Source of the DNA: Thalassospira sp. MCCC 1A03138
GTDB taxonomy: Bacteria > Pseudomonadota > Alphaproteobacteria > Rhodospirillales > Thalassospiraceae
Direction of reading: 5' to 3'
DNA length: 64,000 nt
Assembly (NCBI RefSeq): GCF_002115785.1
Contig: NZ_JFJY01000002.1
Coordinates: forward strand, 558,001-622,000
In this document: in pieces, positions 49,390 to 58,896 of the stretch
How positions within the stretch are numbered: position 1 is the stretch's first letter
Layout: each line of letters opens with the position of its first letter
Program-made: the position numbers and the translations under genes
Notes under the pieces: model-generated
What the model was told of the DNA's origin: nothing
The model's input: only the letters and a program-made list of their open reading frames with translations
The model's database searches: none

Positions 49390-50883
49390 ATGTTCTGGGT
49401 AGGGATTCGACGCTTGGTGAAGTACACAAATAATCCACCTGATGCAGCTGCGCTTATGACTTCTGCGCGGAGCTTTGGAAATTACGATCTGCCAAGTGCA
49501 CTTGCTGATCTGTTGGATAATAGCATCAAGGCCAAGGCGTACTCTATTGATATTCTCTGTATTCGTCACGACGGCGAACCGGTAGTCCGAATTCTCGACG
49601 ACGGCCATGGCATGAGCGAAGAGGAACTTTATGATGCCATGCGACCTGCAAGTGCAAATCCAGATGACGAGCGCGCTCCCGACGATTTAGGGCGCTTTGG
49701 TTGGGGCATGAAGTCCGCGTCGCTTTCTCAATGTAGGCATTTAACTGTTCTGACGAGAAAGGAAGGCGTTCTTTCTGGTGCAAGTTGGGATCTTGATGAT
49801 CTTGCCGACTGGAAAATGGGGATACTCGAGCCCTTCGAAATTGAAAATATTGCGAACAGCAAGCTTCTTGAGCGTGATGGAACTGAAGTCATATGGACCA
49901 AATGCGACCGCCTTTCCGAGTTTGGAAGGGTTAGCAGCAAGGGCTTCAACGAGATAGTCGCGCACGCCAAGTCTGAATTGGCACTTACGTTTCACCGCTA
50001 TATTGCGGGGGAGTTCGGCCTCAGAAAGTTGAAGATCTCGTTCAATGGTGGGCTGCTTGCTCCTGTCGATCCGTTCTTGCGCGATCATTTGGCAACTCAG
50101 GAAGGTCCAGTGGAGCATCTCGAACTGGAAGGTAAACCGTTCAATGTTCAGGCCTTCATCCTGCCGCATTTCTCGAAGATTTCGTCACATGACCATGAGA
50201 GGTTGGGCGGTGAGGAAGGCTTCGTCCGAAACCAGGGTTTCTACATCTATCGGCAGAATCGCTTGATAATGCATGGCACTTGGTTTCGGCTGGTGCGACA
50301 TGGTGAGTTGTCTCAGTTGGTCAGGGTAGCCGTGAGCATCCCCAATAGCCTCGACGCAATCTGGAAGATTACGGTGGATAAGTCTGAAGCCCAGCTGCCA
50401 TCTGGATTGCGGTCACGATTGAAAGAAATCGTAAAGGGTCTCAAAAGCCAGTCTGGAAAAGTGTTTCAATCGCGCGGAGGTAGGATCAAGCCTACCGATG
50501 GTAAAACTCCAGTATGGGCAAAGTATGTCCGTAACGGTGAAGTTCGATATTACCTCAATCGCGAGCATCCCCTCATTTTGCAGTTGCTTGAGCATGAGAA
50601 TGCCGAAGTCGCCCAATCATTCATGGCTACACTGGGAGTTATTGAGGATTGCTTTCCGGCAATCAGCATTGGCGAAGATTTTGCTGTGAGGCCTGAGATG
50701 ATGAACCAGAGCGCTCTAGGTCGTGACGCTTTTATCGAACACCTCGAAACGGCCTTGCCATCTCTCCTCGCGCGCTCAGAAGGATCATTCGAGAAGTTGT
50801 GGGAATTACTTCAGGTGACTGAGCCGTGGGCAGGCCAAACATCTGTTGTCGAGGAACATTTGAAGTCGAAAGGATGGTGGTAG
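49390..50883 (+). CDS. GHKL ATPase (MORC/MutL/Hsp90-like) of a defence operon
   Basis: A 497-residue protein with an N-terminal GHKL ATP site: DLLDNSIKA (about residue 40), DDGHGM (about 71) and GRFGWGMKSAS (about 101). A transducer-like S5 fold follows. Bacterial relatives of eukaryotic MORC and MutL ATPases occur in predicted restriction-modification operons with Z1, PD-(D/E)XK, AIPR and Dcm genes, the same set as here. It probably acts as an ATP-driven clamp on DNA. AAGGAG directly abuts ATG 49390, so initiation at TTG 49414 or GTG 49417 is possible. The stop is immediately followed by the Z1 start. Confidence 0.87.
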   Translation: MFWVGIRRLVKYTNNPPDAAALMTSARSFGNYDLPSALADLLDNSIKAKAYSIDILCIRHDGEPVVRILDDGHGMSEEELYDAMRPASANPDDERAPDDLGRFGWGMKSASLSQCRHLTVLTRKEGVLSGASWDLDDLADWKMGILEPFEIENIANSKLLERDGTEVIWTKCDRLSEFGRVSSKGFNEIVAHAKSELALTFHRYIAGEFGLRKLKISFNGGLLAPVDPFLRDHLATQEGPVEHLELEGKPFNVQAFILPHFSKISSHDHERLGGEEGFVRNQGFYIYRQNRLIMHGTWFRLVRHGELSQLVRVAVSIPNSLDAIWKITVDKSEAQLPSGLRSRLKEIVKGLKSQSGKVFQSRGGRIKPTDGKTPVWAKYVRNGEVRYYLNREHPLILQLLEHENAEVAQSFMATLGVIEDCFPAISIGEDFAVRPEMMNQSALGRDAFIEHLETALPSLLARSEGSFEKLWELLQVTEPWAGQTSVVEEHLKSKGWW

Positions 50884-53589
50884 ATGCATGATGCAGAACT
50901 TGCCTATTTCCGTTTGAACATTGAACAAAAATACGCCGATCTTTTCGCGAGTGGCACGGGTTTGCCAGAAGGTACTATCGAAGAAATTGTGCGCGAAGGG
51001 CCTTTCAGTCATCTCGACGAGGAAGCAACAGTATTTATCATTCGCGAATTGCAAGCAAGTTTCAGGGTGACACAAAGACGTGGTGCCGTGATTTCTAAGG
51101 GACATCAGCCTTGGCTTTCAAAAAAGAAATCCGATCTGGAGTTTTATTACTGGAACCGTCTTAGTAAATTTTATCGAGAGACTGGAACTCTACCATCTAG
51201 CGTAGTAGCAACACTTGATTCTGACACCGATGAAATCCTTGATCTTTGTGGTGATCCTCTAGACCCGTCGTACCAAGCGGTCCGAGGGATGGTCATGGGC
51301 AACGTGCAGATGGGCAAAACAACCAATTATTCAGCCTTGATCTGTAAGGCTGCGGACGCTGGCTACCGAGTCATCATTCTTCTTGCTGGTATAACGAACT
51401 CTCTTCGGACACAAACGCAGGAACGTTTGGATGAAACTTTCATCGGAAAGGTTTCGGTTGCAAATGCCGCAGCTCAACAGTCTCTGCCGATCCAGAGGTT
51501 CGCAACAGAAAGGCGAATCCCGGCTGTCGGAACTACCAGAGATTCAGACTTCAAAGCCGGAAGGGACGGAATTTATTTCGGTTTGACGGGTCACCAAGAG
51601 CCGATGATTTTTGTGACCAAGAAGAACAAGTCTGTGCTTGAAAGACTTGAGAAGTGGATCGACGATCAAGAACAGACTGGTGGTTTTGAACTGCCGCTTC
51701 TTCTTATCGATGATGAGGCGGACAATGCGTCAATCAACACGGCAAAGGATCCAAAGCTCACGACTGCAATAAACGGGATTATTCGGCAGATTTTGAACCG
51801 TTTCCCAAGGTCCGTTTACGTTGGATATACAGCAACACCTTTTGCCAACATCTTCATCGATCCTGAAACGTCCGAAGATATGGAGCATGACGATCTGTTT
51901 CCTGGAAACTTCATCAAGGCCCTCGATCCGCCCTCAAATTATGTGGGCTCGCATCGGGTCTTTAGAGAAGACGGTGATTTGCGGGAGAATATGGTCAAAA
52001 CTGTTGATGACTATCGAGTGCTTTTGCCCCTCAAGCATAAGAGTGGCGATTTAGTAAGTGATTTACCCGAAAGTCTGAAGCACGCGATCCGGGTTTTCTG
52101 TTTAACTCGCGCAATTCGAGTTTTTCAAGGAAAGGGGCATGCACATTGTTCGATGATGATCAATGTCAGCCGTTTCAATGCCATTCAGACTCAAATTTTA
52201 GGCCATACTCATGAGTACCTTGGTGAACTAAAGTATGCAGTTTCGGTTCATGCTTCTCTCGATCCGGATAACATCCATGACGAGACGATGACTAAATTGC
52301 AGGAAAGCTTTGAGAGTGAATACTCCGACTTAGACTACAACTGGTCTGATGTGCTTTCAAATCTTAACGAAGGGATTCAGAGCATCGAGGTCCGTACTGT
52401 AAACATGCAAGGTGGAGTGCTTGACTATACGCTCAACAAAGAGCACGGCCTTCACGTCATAGCCATTGGTGGTCTTGCACTTTCCCGCGGTTTGACGCTC
52501 GAGGGACTGACCGTATCCTATCTCCTACGAAATGTGGGGGCGAGCGACACACTTATGCAGATGGCACGCTGGTTCGGTTATCGCCCCGGCTATGAGCACA
52601 TTTGTCGCCTGTACCTACCAAAGATGTCCTTCGATCACTACGAATATGTAGATGAGGCTACCGAGGAGCTTCGTAGAGAAGTCAAGCGTATGAAAGCTGC
52701 CAACAGTACACCGGCGGATTTCGGTCTTAAGGTTCGTCAAAGCCCTTTGGCAATCCGGGTGACGGCTGCCAATAAAATGCGGACGGCAGAAAAGCTGACT
52801 GTCGCTCAAGACTACTCCGCTCGTCACGTCGAAGGTCATGCGCTGCCAAATGATACCCAAAAAAGTGCTGAAAATTACGCATCCGTGTCGTCTTTCTTGG
52901 AGCAGTTCGGAGACCCTAAAAAAGCGACAAAAGGCTATCTTTTTTGGGATAATGTAAACGGTCGAGAAGTGTTGAACTTGATCGACAGGTTCAATTTTGG
53001 AGCACATGCCGATCTCTCCAAGATCTCGGATACATCTCTTTTTCAGGACTACATTCAAGATCGCATTTCTGGCGAAATGTCTGTTTGGGATGTCGCAATT
53101 CCAATGCGTCAGACTGATGGTAAACCACTGTTGTTTGCGGGCCAGAATCTCTCACTGAGAAGGCGAGAAAAGGGTTTGGTTAAAAATGGATCTTATAAGG
53201 TTTATGGCGGGAGGAGCAGGGTCGCTGATCAACCAGATGCTGAGATTGAACTTGATGAAGACCAAAAACGGATTGCAACTCAGCGAGTAGCCAATGACCA
53301 ATACAAAAAGGAGCGTGCGGCCTGTAGCGTTCGTAAGCGCCCGTTGATGCTAATTCATATCTTCGAGCCCAGTCTGCGTAACGACAAAGATCACAAAGAA
53401 CAGTCCGACGATATACTGAGAGTGGGTGATGTCGCTGTAACGTTGTCTTTCTGTCTGCCAGAGACCAAGCAGCCGGCAAAAGAGCACACTTACCAGGTTA
53501 ACGCAGTTTATCTGGCGCAACTTAGAGACCAGTACGAATTCGAAGAGGACGACGACGCCGAGGCTATGTTGGGGGAGCAAGATGCTTGA
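50884..53589 (+). CDS. Z1-domain superfamily II helicase-like ATPase
   Basis: A 901-residue protein. The Z1 domain (about residues 130-700) has Walker A in GNVQMGKTT (about 140), the Walker B-like LLIDDEADNAS (about 274) and helicase motif III-like YTATPFAN (about 315). Conserved arginine motifs follow in QMARWFGYRPGY (about 560). Z1 proteins are found in bacterial restriction-type operons. DNA translocation or remodelling is likely, coupled to the nuclease next door. It begins right after the GHKL stop and overlaps the PD-(D/E)XK gene by eight bases. Confidence 0.92.
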   Translation: MHDAELAYFRLNIEQKYADLFASGTGLPEGTIEEIVREGPFSHLDEEATVFIIRELQASFRVTQRRGAVISKGHQPWLSKKKSDLEFYYWNRLSKFYRETGTLPSSVVATLDSDTDEILDLCGDPLDPSYQAVRGMVMGNVQMGKTTNYSALICKAADAGYRVIILLAGITNSLRTQTQERLDETFIGKVSVANAAAQQSLPIQRFATERRIPAVGTTRDSDFKAGRDGIYFGLTGHQEPMIFVTKKNKSVLERLEKWIDDQEQTGGFELPLLLIDDEADNASINTAKDPKLTTAINGIIRQILNRFPRSVYVGYTATPFANIFIDPETSEDMEHDDLFPGNFIKALDPPSNYVGSHRVFREDGDLRENMVKTVDDYRVLLPLKHKSGDLVSDLPESLKHAIRVFCLTRAIRVFQGKGHAHCSMMINVSRFNAIQTQILGHTHEYLGELKYAVSVHASLDPDNIHDETMTKLQESFESEYSDLDYNWSDVLSNLNEGIQSIEVRTVNMQGGVLDYTLNKEHGLHVIAIGGLALSRGLTLEGLTVSYLLRNVGASDTLMQMARWFGYRPGYEHICRLYLPKMSFDHYEYVDEATEELRREVKRMKAANSTPADFGLKVRQSPLAIRVTAANKMRTAEKLTVAQDYSARHVEGHALPNDTQKSAENYASVSSFLEQFGDPKKATKGYLFWDNVNGREVLNLIDRFNFGAHADLSKISDTSLFQDYIQDRISGEMSVWDVAIPMRQTDGKPLLFAGQNLSLRRREKGLVKNGSYKVYGGRSRVADQPDAEIELDEDQKRIATQRVANDQYKKERAACSVRKRPLMLIHIFEPSLRNDKDHKEQSDDILRVGDVAVTLSFCLPETKQPAKEHTYQVNAVYLAQLRDQYEFEEDDDAEAMLGEQDA

Positions 53590-54568
53590 GCGATGGAGAT
53601 CTCTTAGCCCGGCACCCGAAATCGGCGCGCGCAATGTTCTCATTGCCGACAGTGCTCATCCACTCGATTTCCGGATCGGTCGAGATTGCCGTGGGCGTTT
53701 TGTTTTCATGCTTGATACAGATAAACCTGTCGACAAAAGACCAGTTCTTCCCAGTGTCAAGGGTATGTTGATCGAGCTGGAAAATTTGGCAAATGACCGA
53801 ACGCGTCTAGTTGTGGTCCTGCAAGATGATGCGGATCTTCAGAACTTCTCACTGATGTGTACTGGGTTGATGCTCGCAACCAATGCAATTTCGGCATCCC
53901 GATCACCTGAGGGTCTCCTAAAAACGCTCGAAGAACTGCATCGTTGGCACGAAATGTTGAAGAGACGTCGTGACAATCGACTAACCCGGAGCGAGAGGAT
54001 TGGTTTGGTCGGCGAGCTTCTGTTTCTAAGAGACGAGCTACTGCCGCGAATGGAAATCTTACCTGCACTTCTCGCTTGGACAGGGCATGAGGGGCACGAG
54101 CAGGACTTTGTAATTTCTTCAGCGATTTTTGAGGTGAAAACTCAAGTCGTAACCGCAGATCGCATGATTTCGATTTCATCTGAGGATCAGTTGGATCCTG
54201 TGCAGGGACGTATATTACTTTGCAACCAAGGCATTTCTCCAGTGCCAAGCGGCACATCCAATGCATGCACTCTCAATTCTATTGTGAAAGAACTGGTTGG
54301 CCTTGCTAAAGCTACTGGAGGTGCTGCATCTGATCTTCTTGCCATTGGGCTGTTGGAAGCAGGTTATGAGCCGCATGAAGAGTACGACGACGAGATCTGG
54401 ATGCTGGTGGACAGAGCTGTTTACGAAATCAGGGGTGATTTCCCACGTATAGAACGCGCCGAACTTAGGCACGGGGTGGAGCAAGTACGTTACAGAATCC
54501 GTGTTTCTGACTGTCAGCCCTACGGAGTAGACCTGCACTCGACTTTGGAGAAACTGATATATGGATGA
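53582..54568 (+). CDS. PD-(D/E)XK motif protein, probable restriction nuclease
   Basis: A 328-residue protein of the PD-(D/E)XK motif family (formerly DUF4420). The nuclease residues are plausible: glutamate in GELLFL (about residue 143), aspartate in HEQDFVI (about 174) and the E-x-K of FEVKTQ (about 182). This is the best candidate for the cutting subunit of the system. The gene overlaps Z1 upstream by eight bases and AIPR downstream by eight, so all four are one translational unit. Confidence 0.88.
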   Translation: MLERWRSLSPAPEIGARNVLIADSAHPLDFRIGRDCRGRFVFMLDTDKPVDKRPVLPSVKGMLIELENLANDRTRLVVVLQDDADLQNFSLMCTGLMLATNAISASRSPEGLLKTLEELHRWHEMLKRRRDNRLTRSERIGLVGELLFLRDELLPRMEILPALLAWTGHEGHEQDFVISSAIFEVKTQVVTADRMISISSEDQLDPVQGRILLCNQGISPVPSGTSNACTLNSIVKELVGLAKATGGAASDLLAIGLLEAGYEPHEEYDDEIWMLVDRAVYEIRGDFPRIERAELRHGVEQVRYRIRVSDCQPYGVDLHSTLEKLIYG

Positions 54569-56639
54569 TCTGGATGTGGCGTTTCAGGATCTACGCGAAG
54601 ATGTAATGCTTGAGGCAGAAGCAAGTGGATTGTTTCAGGAAGAGGCGTTTTTTGAAATATACGCCGAGGCCGCGAGCGAGAACGGCGACACAATAGATCT
54701 TGAGTACGCACATTGCAGAAAAGAAGGAGGTTCTCGACCTTATCGTGTAGATGGCCATGCGTTTGATGCGGATCGTGGGACGCTTTATTTAGCGGTCTGT
54801 GACTACCGGGAAGGAAAGGATCTACAGTCACTTCAGGCGTCACGGATTGATTCTGCACTGAAGCAGGCCACCAATTTTTTTGAGAATGCTCTCTCACCTG
54901 ATTTTATCAATGCGCTCGAAGATAGTAGTTCTGCGTTTTCAGCTGCCTATCCGATATATTCGAACCAGCATACCATCCGACGGTTACGTGTGATTTTATT
55001 GTCCAATGCTCGCCTCGTTGCTAGGAAGCCTCCACAGCTGGTGGCAAACGTTGCGGGGGTTCCTGTCGTTTATACAGTGCTCGACGTTGCTAGGTATGCT
55101 GAGATTCAGAGATCAAGGGCAGCACCTGAAGCTATCGAGGTTGATCTAGAAGAAATCTCCGGTAGTCCAATTCCTTGTCTAAGAGCTTCTCGCTCATCGG
55201 CTGATTATGAAGCCTATCTGTTGGCAATCCCAGGTGAACTGTTGGCCGAAGTTTATGGGCTCTATGGGGCACGTTTACTTGAACAGAATGTAAGAACCTA
55301 TCTCCAGGCAAGAACGAAGGTAAACAAGGGAATTCTTGCGACGATTCGCAAAGAGCCCGAGATGTTTTTCGCTTATAATAACGGTCTGACAGCGACGGCA
55401 TCCGGGGTAGAGCTCAAGGAGCTGGGTGACGGTCAGCTCGCCATCTCGGCCATTCGTGACCTTCAGATCGTGAACGGAGGGCAGACAACAGCTTCTATCC
55501 TGTATGCAAAGGATGTGGGAAAGGCTGCACTGGACCAAGTTCATGTTCAAATGAAGTTGTCGGTTGTACCCGAAAGTGCCGTCGAAAAAGTAGTCCCGCT
55601 TATTTCGCGCTATGCGAACACGCAAAACCGTATCTCTGAAGCAGATTTCTTCTCAAACCATCGATTTCATTTGCAGATGGAACGCTATTCGCGGGTTCTC
55701 GCAGCTCCGCCTCGGGATGGGGCGCTCTCAGGAGAGAAATGGTTCTATGAGCGTGCGCGGGGCCAGTACCAAGATGGTATGGCCTATGCTAGCCAGTCGG
55801 AAAGACGAAAGTACCAGGTTGAGTTTCCCAAGGCTAAAGTCATGGTCAAAACGGATCTCGCAAAATACGTGGTCACCTTCCATTGCCGTCCTGATATTGT
55901 CTCTAAAGGCGCGCAGAAATGCTTTATGCATTTCGCTGACGAAACGGTGAAGTCATGGAAAACCCATCAGGCCGACTACAACGAAACTTGGTTCAAAAAT
56001 GCGTGCTCTATGGCGCTGTTGTTCAGGTGGACTGACAAGATGATCGCGCAATCGGATTGGTATCAGCTTGATCGCGGTTTCAAGTCGCAGACTGTGGCCT
56101 ATACGATGGCTTGGCTTGCTCATCATGTACGGAGCATTGGGCAGGCGTCGCTCAACTGGGATATCATCTGGTCGTCGCAGGATGTACCTGATGAGCTTCA
56201 AGAGTTCATCATTACGCTTGCGCCTCAAGTGGCACGTGCGATTAGAAGCACCCCCACTAACGTGCGAAATGTGGGCGAGTACTGCAAAATGCAGGCTTGC
56301 TGGGAGGCAGTGTCAAAGGCTGACTTCGATGTGACAGCTCTCCCTGAACATGTTTTGGTCAGTGTCGATGAAGAAAAAGATTTGAGAAAAGACGGGCGTA
56401 ACACGAAAAAAATCGATAACGAGATTAATCTTGATGTCGTACTGCTTTCGATTGTCGCAAAAGCGGATATCGTTCGCAAAAATGCAAAAGAAAAACATCT
56501 TCTTACCGACAAATCGAATAGCGCCTTGGCGAAATTGGCCGTTGGAAATATCTCGCTTTCCAGACCTGAAAGGAATGCGATGAAACTTCTTATCGACCGA
56601 TTGGCTGAAGAAGGCACCCCGGTTGAGGTGCTTGGCTAG
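54561..56639 (+). CDS. AIPR-family protein
   Basis: A 692-residue protein of the AIPR (abortive infection phage resistance) family. The conserved core shows FAYNNGLTATA (about residue 270), LQIVNGGQTTAS (about 306) and YANTQNRIS (about 350). Founding members gave phage resistance by abortive infection, but the molecular activity is not settled. It is the last gene of the GHKL-Z1-nuclease-AIPR operon and is convergent with the methyltransferase gene 45 bases away. The 3' end is lysine-rich. Confidence 0.9.
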   Translation: MDDLDVAFQDLREDVMLEAEASGLFQEEAFFEIYAEAASENGDTIDLEYAHCRKEGGSRPYRVDGHAFDADRGTLYLAVCDYREGKDLQSLQASRIDSALKQATNFFENALSPDFINALEDSSSAFSAAYPIYSNQHTIRRLRVILLSNARLVARKPPQLVANVAGVPVVYTVLDVARYAEIQRSRAAPEAIEVDLEEISGSPIPCLRASRSSADYEAYLLAIPGELLAEVYGLYGARLLEQNVRTYLQARTKVNKGILATIRKEPEMFFAYNNGLTATASGVELKELGDGQLAISAIRDLQIVNGGQTTASILYAKDVGKAALDQVHVQMKLSVVPESAVEKVVPLISRYANTQNRISEADFFSNHRFHLQMERYSRVLAAPPRDGALSGEKWFYERARGQYQDGMAYASQSERRKYQVEFPKAKVMVKTDLAKYVVTFHCRPDIVSKGAQKCFMHFADETVKSWKTHQADYNETWFKNACSMALLFRWTDKMIAQSDWYQLDRGFKSQTVAYTMAWLAHHVRSIGQASLNWDIIWSSQDVPDELQEFIITLAPQVARAIRSTPTNVRNVGEYCKMQACWEAVSKADFDVTALPEHVLVSVDEEKDLRKDGRNTKKIDNEINLDVVLLSIVAKADIVRKNAKEKHLLTDKSNSALAKLAVGNISLSRPERNAMKLLIDRLAEEGTPVEVLG

Positions 56640-56684
56640 AGATCGCTTTCGCCCCTTCTGATCAAGCCAACATTTAGGCCTTCT

Positions 56685-58178
56685 TTATCCCAAAACTTTG
56701 TAAACTGCTTTAGCTATTTGCCATGCTAGGTACGGTGGTACCGCATTGCCCACTTGATGATATTGTTTGGTTCGAGATCCGCAGAATAAATAGTTGTCAG
56801 GGAATGTTTGCAAGCGGGCAGCCTCCCTTACGGTGAGTGAGCGGCACTGGCCGGGATCGGGATGGATAAAATAATGACCATCCTTGGATATGTGACTTGT
56901 GACAGTGGTCGATGGGCGTCCACTCAGTTGGGTGCGGAAACGGTCGGAAAAATGGCCAGAATCACGGTTCTTGTGAGCCGGCTGCAAAAAATCTGGAAAC
57001 TCGTCCAGTTTCGGGGAACGTGAGTACGAGCTGGAAAAAGCGGAAGAGAAAAGGTAGCGACCGATATCTTCCGGGATATGTCCTCGGGTTTCATGATGCA
57101 GCGTTGCCCGAAGTCGTTCATCATCGAACCACCTAAGGAGATGTTTTGGCATATTGCCAGCAATCGCCTTCTCGCGACTTGACCTTGCTTCAGGCAATTT
57201 GGTGGCAGAAGAAATCCTTTGAGCGATATTCCTTACTTCTTCTGGAGTGTTTCCAGCTCTGGCAATGCGTATAGCCTGTTCACGAACAGCAGCTTTCCAA
57301 GCTTCTGTTGTATCGCCACGGCTGAGTCCACTGCGGAGCGGTGAAAGACCGTCAATTGCGGTGCCCACGTCCACTTGCTTTTGGGTAGCGCCGAGAAGTG
57401 GACCGTCGAGTTTCAGGCGTTGAGCGAGATCCACCCTAACTCCGAGAATGATAACTCGATGGCGGGCTTGGGGAACTCCAAAGTCTTCTGACCGTATCAG
57501 AAAGTCTTTGGCCGAAGCTCGGGAGCCATCGAGAGGGGCGGAAGTTGCGAGCGGTAACAAACGGTACCCGTCTCCCGCCTCCTCAAGATCATCGAGGACT
57601 TTGCTGAAAATCCGACCGCCATTAATTTGGCTCGAGAGCATCCCCTTAACATTTTCCATCACAAAGGCCGCAGGGCGAAGCCGGTCTAGAATGCGCACAT
57701 ACTCGCGATATAGAAAATGCCGATTATCATCCTCGGGAACGTAACCTGCCTTGCCCCGATTTCTCGATCTTCCAACTAACGAATATGCTTGGCAGGGAGG
57801 TCCTCCGATCAAGATTGTATCGCCGTGATGACGTTCGCGCACTTGGTCTAGTTCGGTCGCTAGTTCCTCGAATACACCGTCGCTCCCCAAGACGCGTTGA
57901 CGTACCTCCTTAGCCGCAACTTTCCAATTGTTGGGATAGAGGTCGGCCCAGTCAGGAAGCTCAAGACCACTATTGAGAGCGACATAATATTCTTGAGGAA
58001 ATCGATCAAAGGACCGCAGGAAGGCCCTCAGTCGCAACGTTTGAATTGCATGGTCATCCATCTCGATTGAGAGATGGGTCTTCATTGGGGTTTCCTTGTC
58101 GCGTCCTGCCCTTGAAAATCCTTCACTCAGCCCTCCTGGCCCGGCGAACAAATCAATGATGGCAAAATCTTTGGACAT
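56685..58178 (-). CDS. DNA (cytosine-5) methyltransferase, Dcm-like
   Basis: A 497-residue C5-cytosine methyltransferase. Motif I is DLFAGPGGLSEGF (residues 9-21). The catalytic cysteine is in GGPPCQ (Cys129), motif VI is MENVKG (about 170), and QVGNAVPP closes the enzyme (about 478). It would protect host DNA from the linked nuclease. The recognition site is unknown. CCAGG in its own control region and a Vsr partner hint at CCWGG. It is transcribed divergently from vsr across a repeat-bearing 91-base region. Confidence 0.93.
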   Translation of the reverse strand: MSKDFAIIDLFAGPGGLSEGFSRAGRDKETPMKTHLSIEMDDHAIQTLRLRAFLRSFDRFPQEYYVALNSGLELPDWADLYPNNWKVAAKEVRQRVLGSDGVFEELATELDQVRERHHGDTILIGGPPCQAYSLVGRSRNRGKAGYVPEDDNRHFLYREYVRILDRLRPAAFVMENVKGMLSSQINGGRIFSKVLDDLEEAGDGYRLLPLATSAPLDGSRASAKDFLIRSEDFGVPQARHRVIILGVRVDLAQRLKLDGPLLGATQKQVDVGTAIDGLSPLRSGLSRGDTTEAWKAAVREQAIRIARAGNTPEEVRNIAQRISSATKLPEARSSREKAIAGNMPKHLLRWFDDERLRATLHHETRGHIPEDIGRYLFSSAFSSSYSRSPKLDEFPDFLQPAHKNRDSGHFSDRFRTQLSGRPSTTVTSHISKDGHYFIHPDPGQCRSLTVREAARLQTFPDNYLFCGSRTKQYHQVGNAVPPYLAWQIAKAVYKVLG

Positions 58179-58204
58179 CGTTTCTCCCCATAATGTCGAG
58201 CCTT

Positions 58205-58234
58205 TTACCAGGTTTCACCAAGTGTCACCAGGTG
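58205..58234 (+). promoter_or_regulatory. Three 10-bp iterons between the methyltransferase and vsr genes
   Basis: Three direct copies of TYACCARGTK (TTACCAGGTT, TCACCAAGTG, TCACCAGGTG) follow one another at exactly 10-bp spacing, one helical turn. The outer two contain CCAGG. This sits in the divergent promoter region and looks like an operator, possibly for autoregulation by the methyltransferase. Confidence 0.55.
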
Positions 58235-58269
58235 GAAAATAAGCTTGATTGCGCTATGTTTGTGAAATC

Positions 58270-58737
58270 ATGGATATAGTTGACTCTAAAACACGCTCCA
58301 GAATGATGTCTGGCATCAGGAGCAGAAACACGAAACCAGAGGTTCTGCTGAGAAAAGCACTGCACGCTGTGGGCTATCGCTACAGAATCAATGTACGTCT
58401 GTTGCCGGGCTCACCGGACATAGTGCTGCCGAAGTGGCGAGTTGTGATTTTCGTGCACGGTTGCTTTTGGCATCGTCATCCGGACTGCAAGAAAGCGACG
58501 ACACCGGCAACAAACACTGATTTCTGGACTAAGAAATTTGCGGCCAATACCAAGAGAGATAAAACAGCGATAGAGGAATTGCATAACTTGGGTTGGCGCA
58601 CTGCAATTGTATGGGAGTGTGCTATTGGGACAAAGATTGATTTTGAGCTGATCGATGACTTAGCTAGCTTCATAAGCCAAACTGCTAAACAGCATGTCGA
58701 ATTAGGTGCTCCTCAGAAAGGCTATACTCAACGCTAG
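58270..58737 (+). CDS. vsr: Very short patch repair endonuclease
   Basis: A 155-residue mismatch nicking enzyme that repairs T:G pairs formed when 5-methylcytosine deaminates. The family sequences are clear: TRSRMMSGIRSRNTKPE at the start, the LPGSPDIVLP strand with the catalytic aspartate, the zinc-binding HGCFWHRHPDC and the ending GWRTAIVWECA. ATG 58270 (MDIVDSKTRS) fits homologues better than ATG 58249. Vsr normally accompanies a C5-methyltransferase, here the divergent neighbour. Confidence 0.94.
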   Translation: MDIVDSKTRSRMMSGIRSRNTKPEVLLRKALHAVGYRYRINVRLLPGSPDIVLPKWRVVIFVHGCFWHRHPDCKKATTPATNTDFWTKKFAANTKRDKTAIEELHNLGWRTAIVWECAIGTKIDFELIDDLASFISQTAKQHVELGAPQKGYTQR

Positions 58738-58896
58738 CCTCAATGAGTATCTTGGAGCGTGATATCCGGTTCGATGCATAACAAGATTACACTACAAGTG
58801 AATTCGACACATAATCTTCGAAATTTGTAGCGTTTTTCTCAAATTGGATATGCTGTAAGCATTTGATTTTATGAATTTTATAAGGAATAGAGAGAA

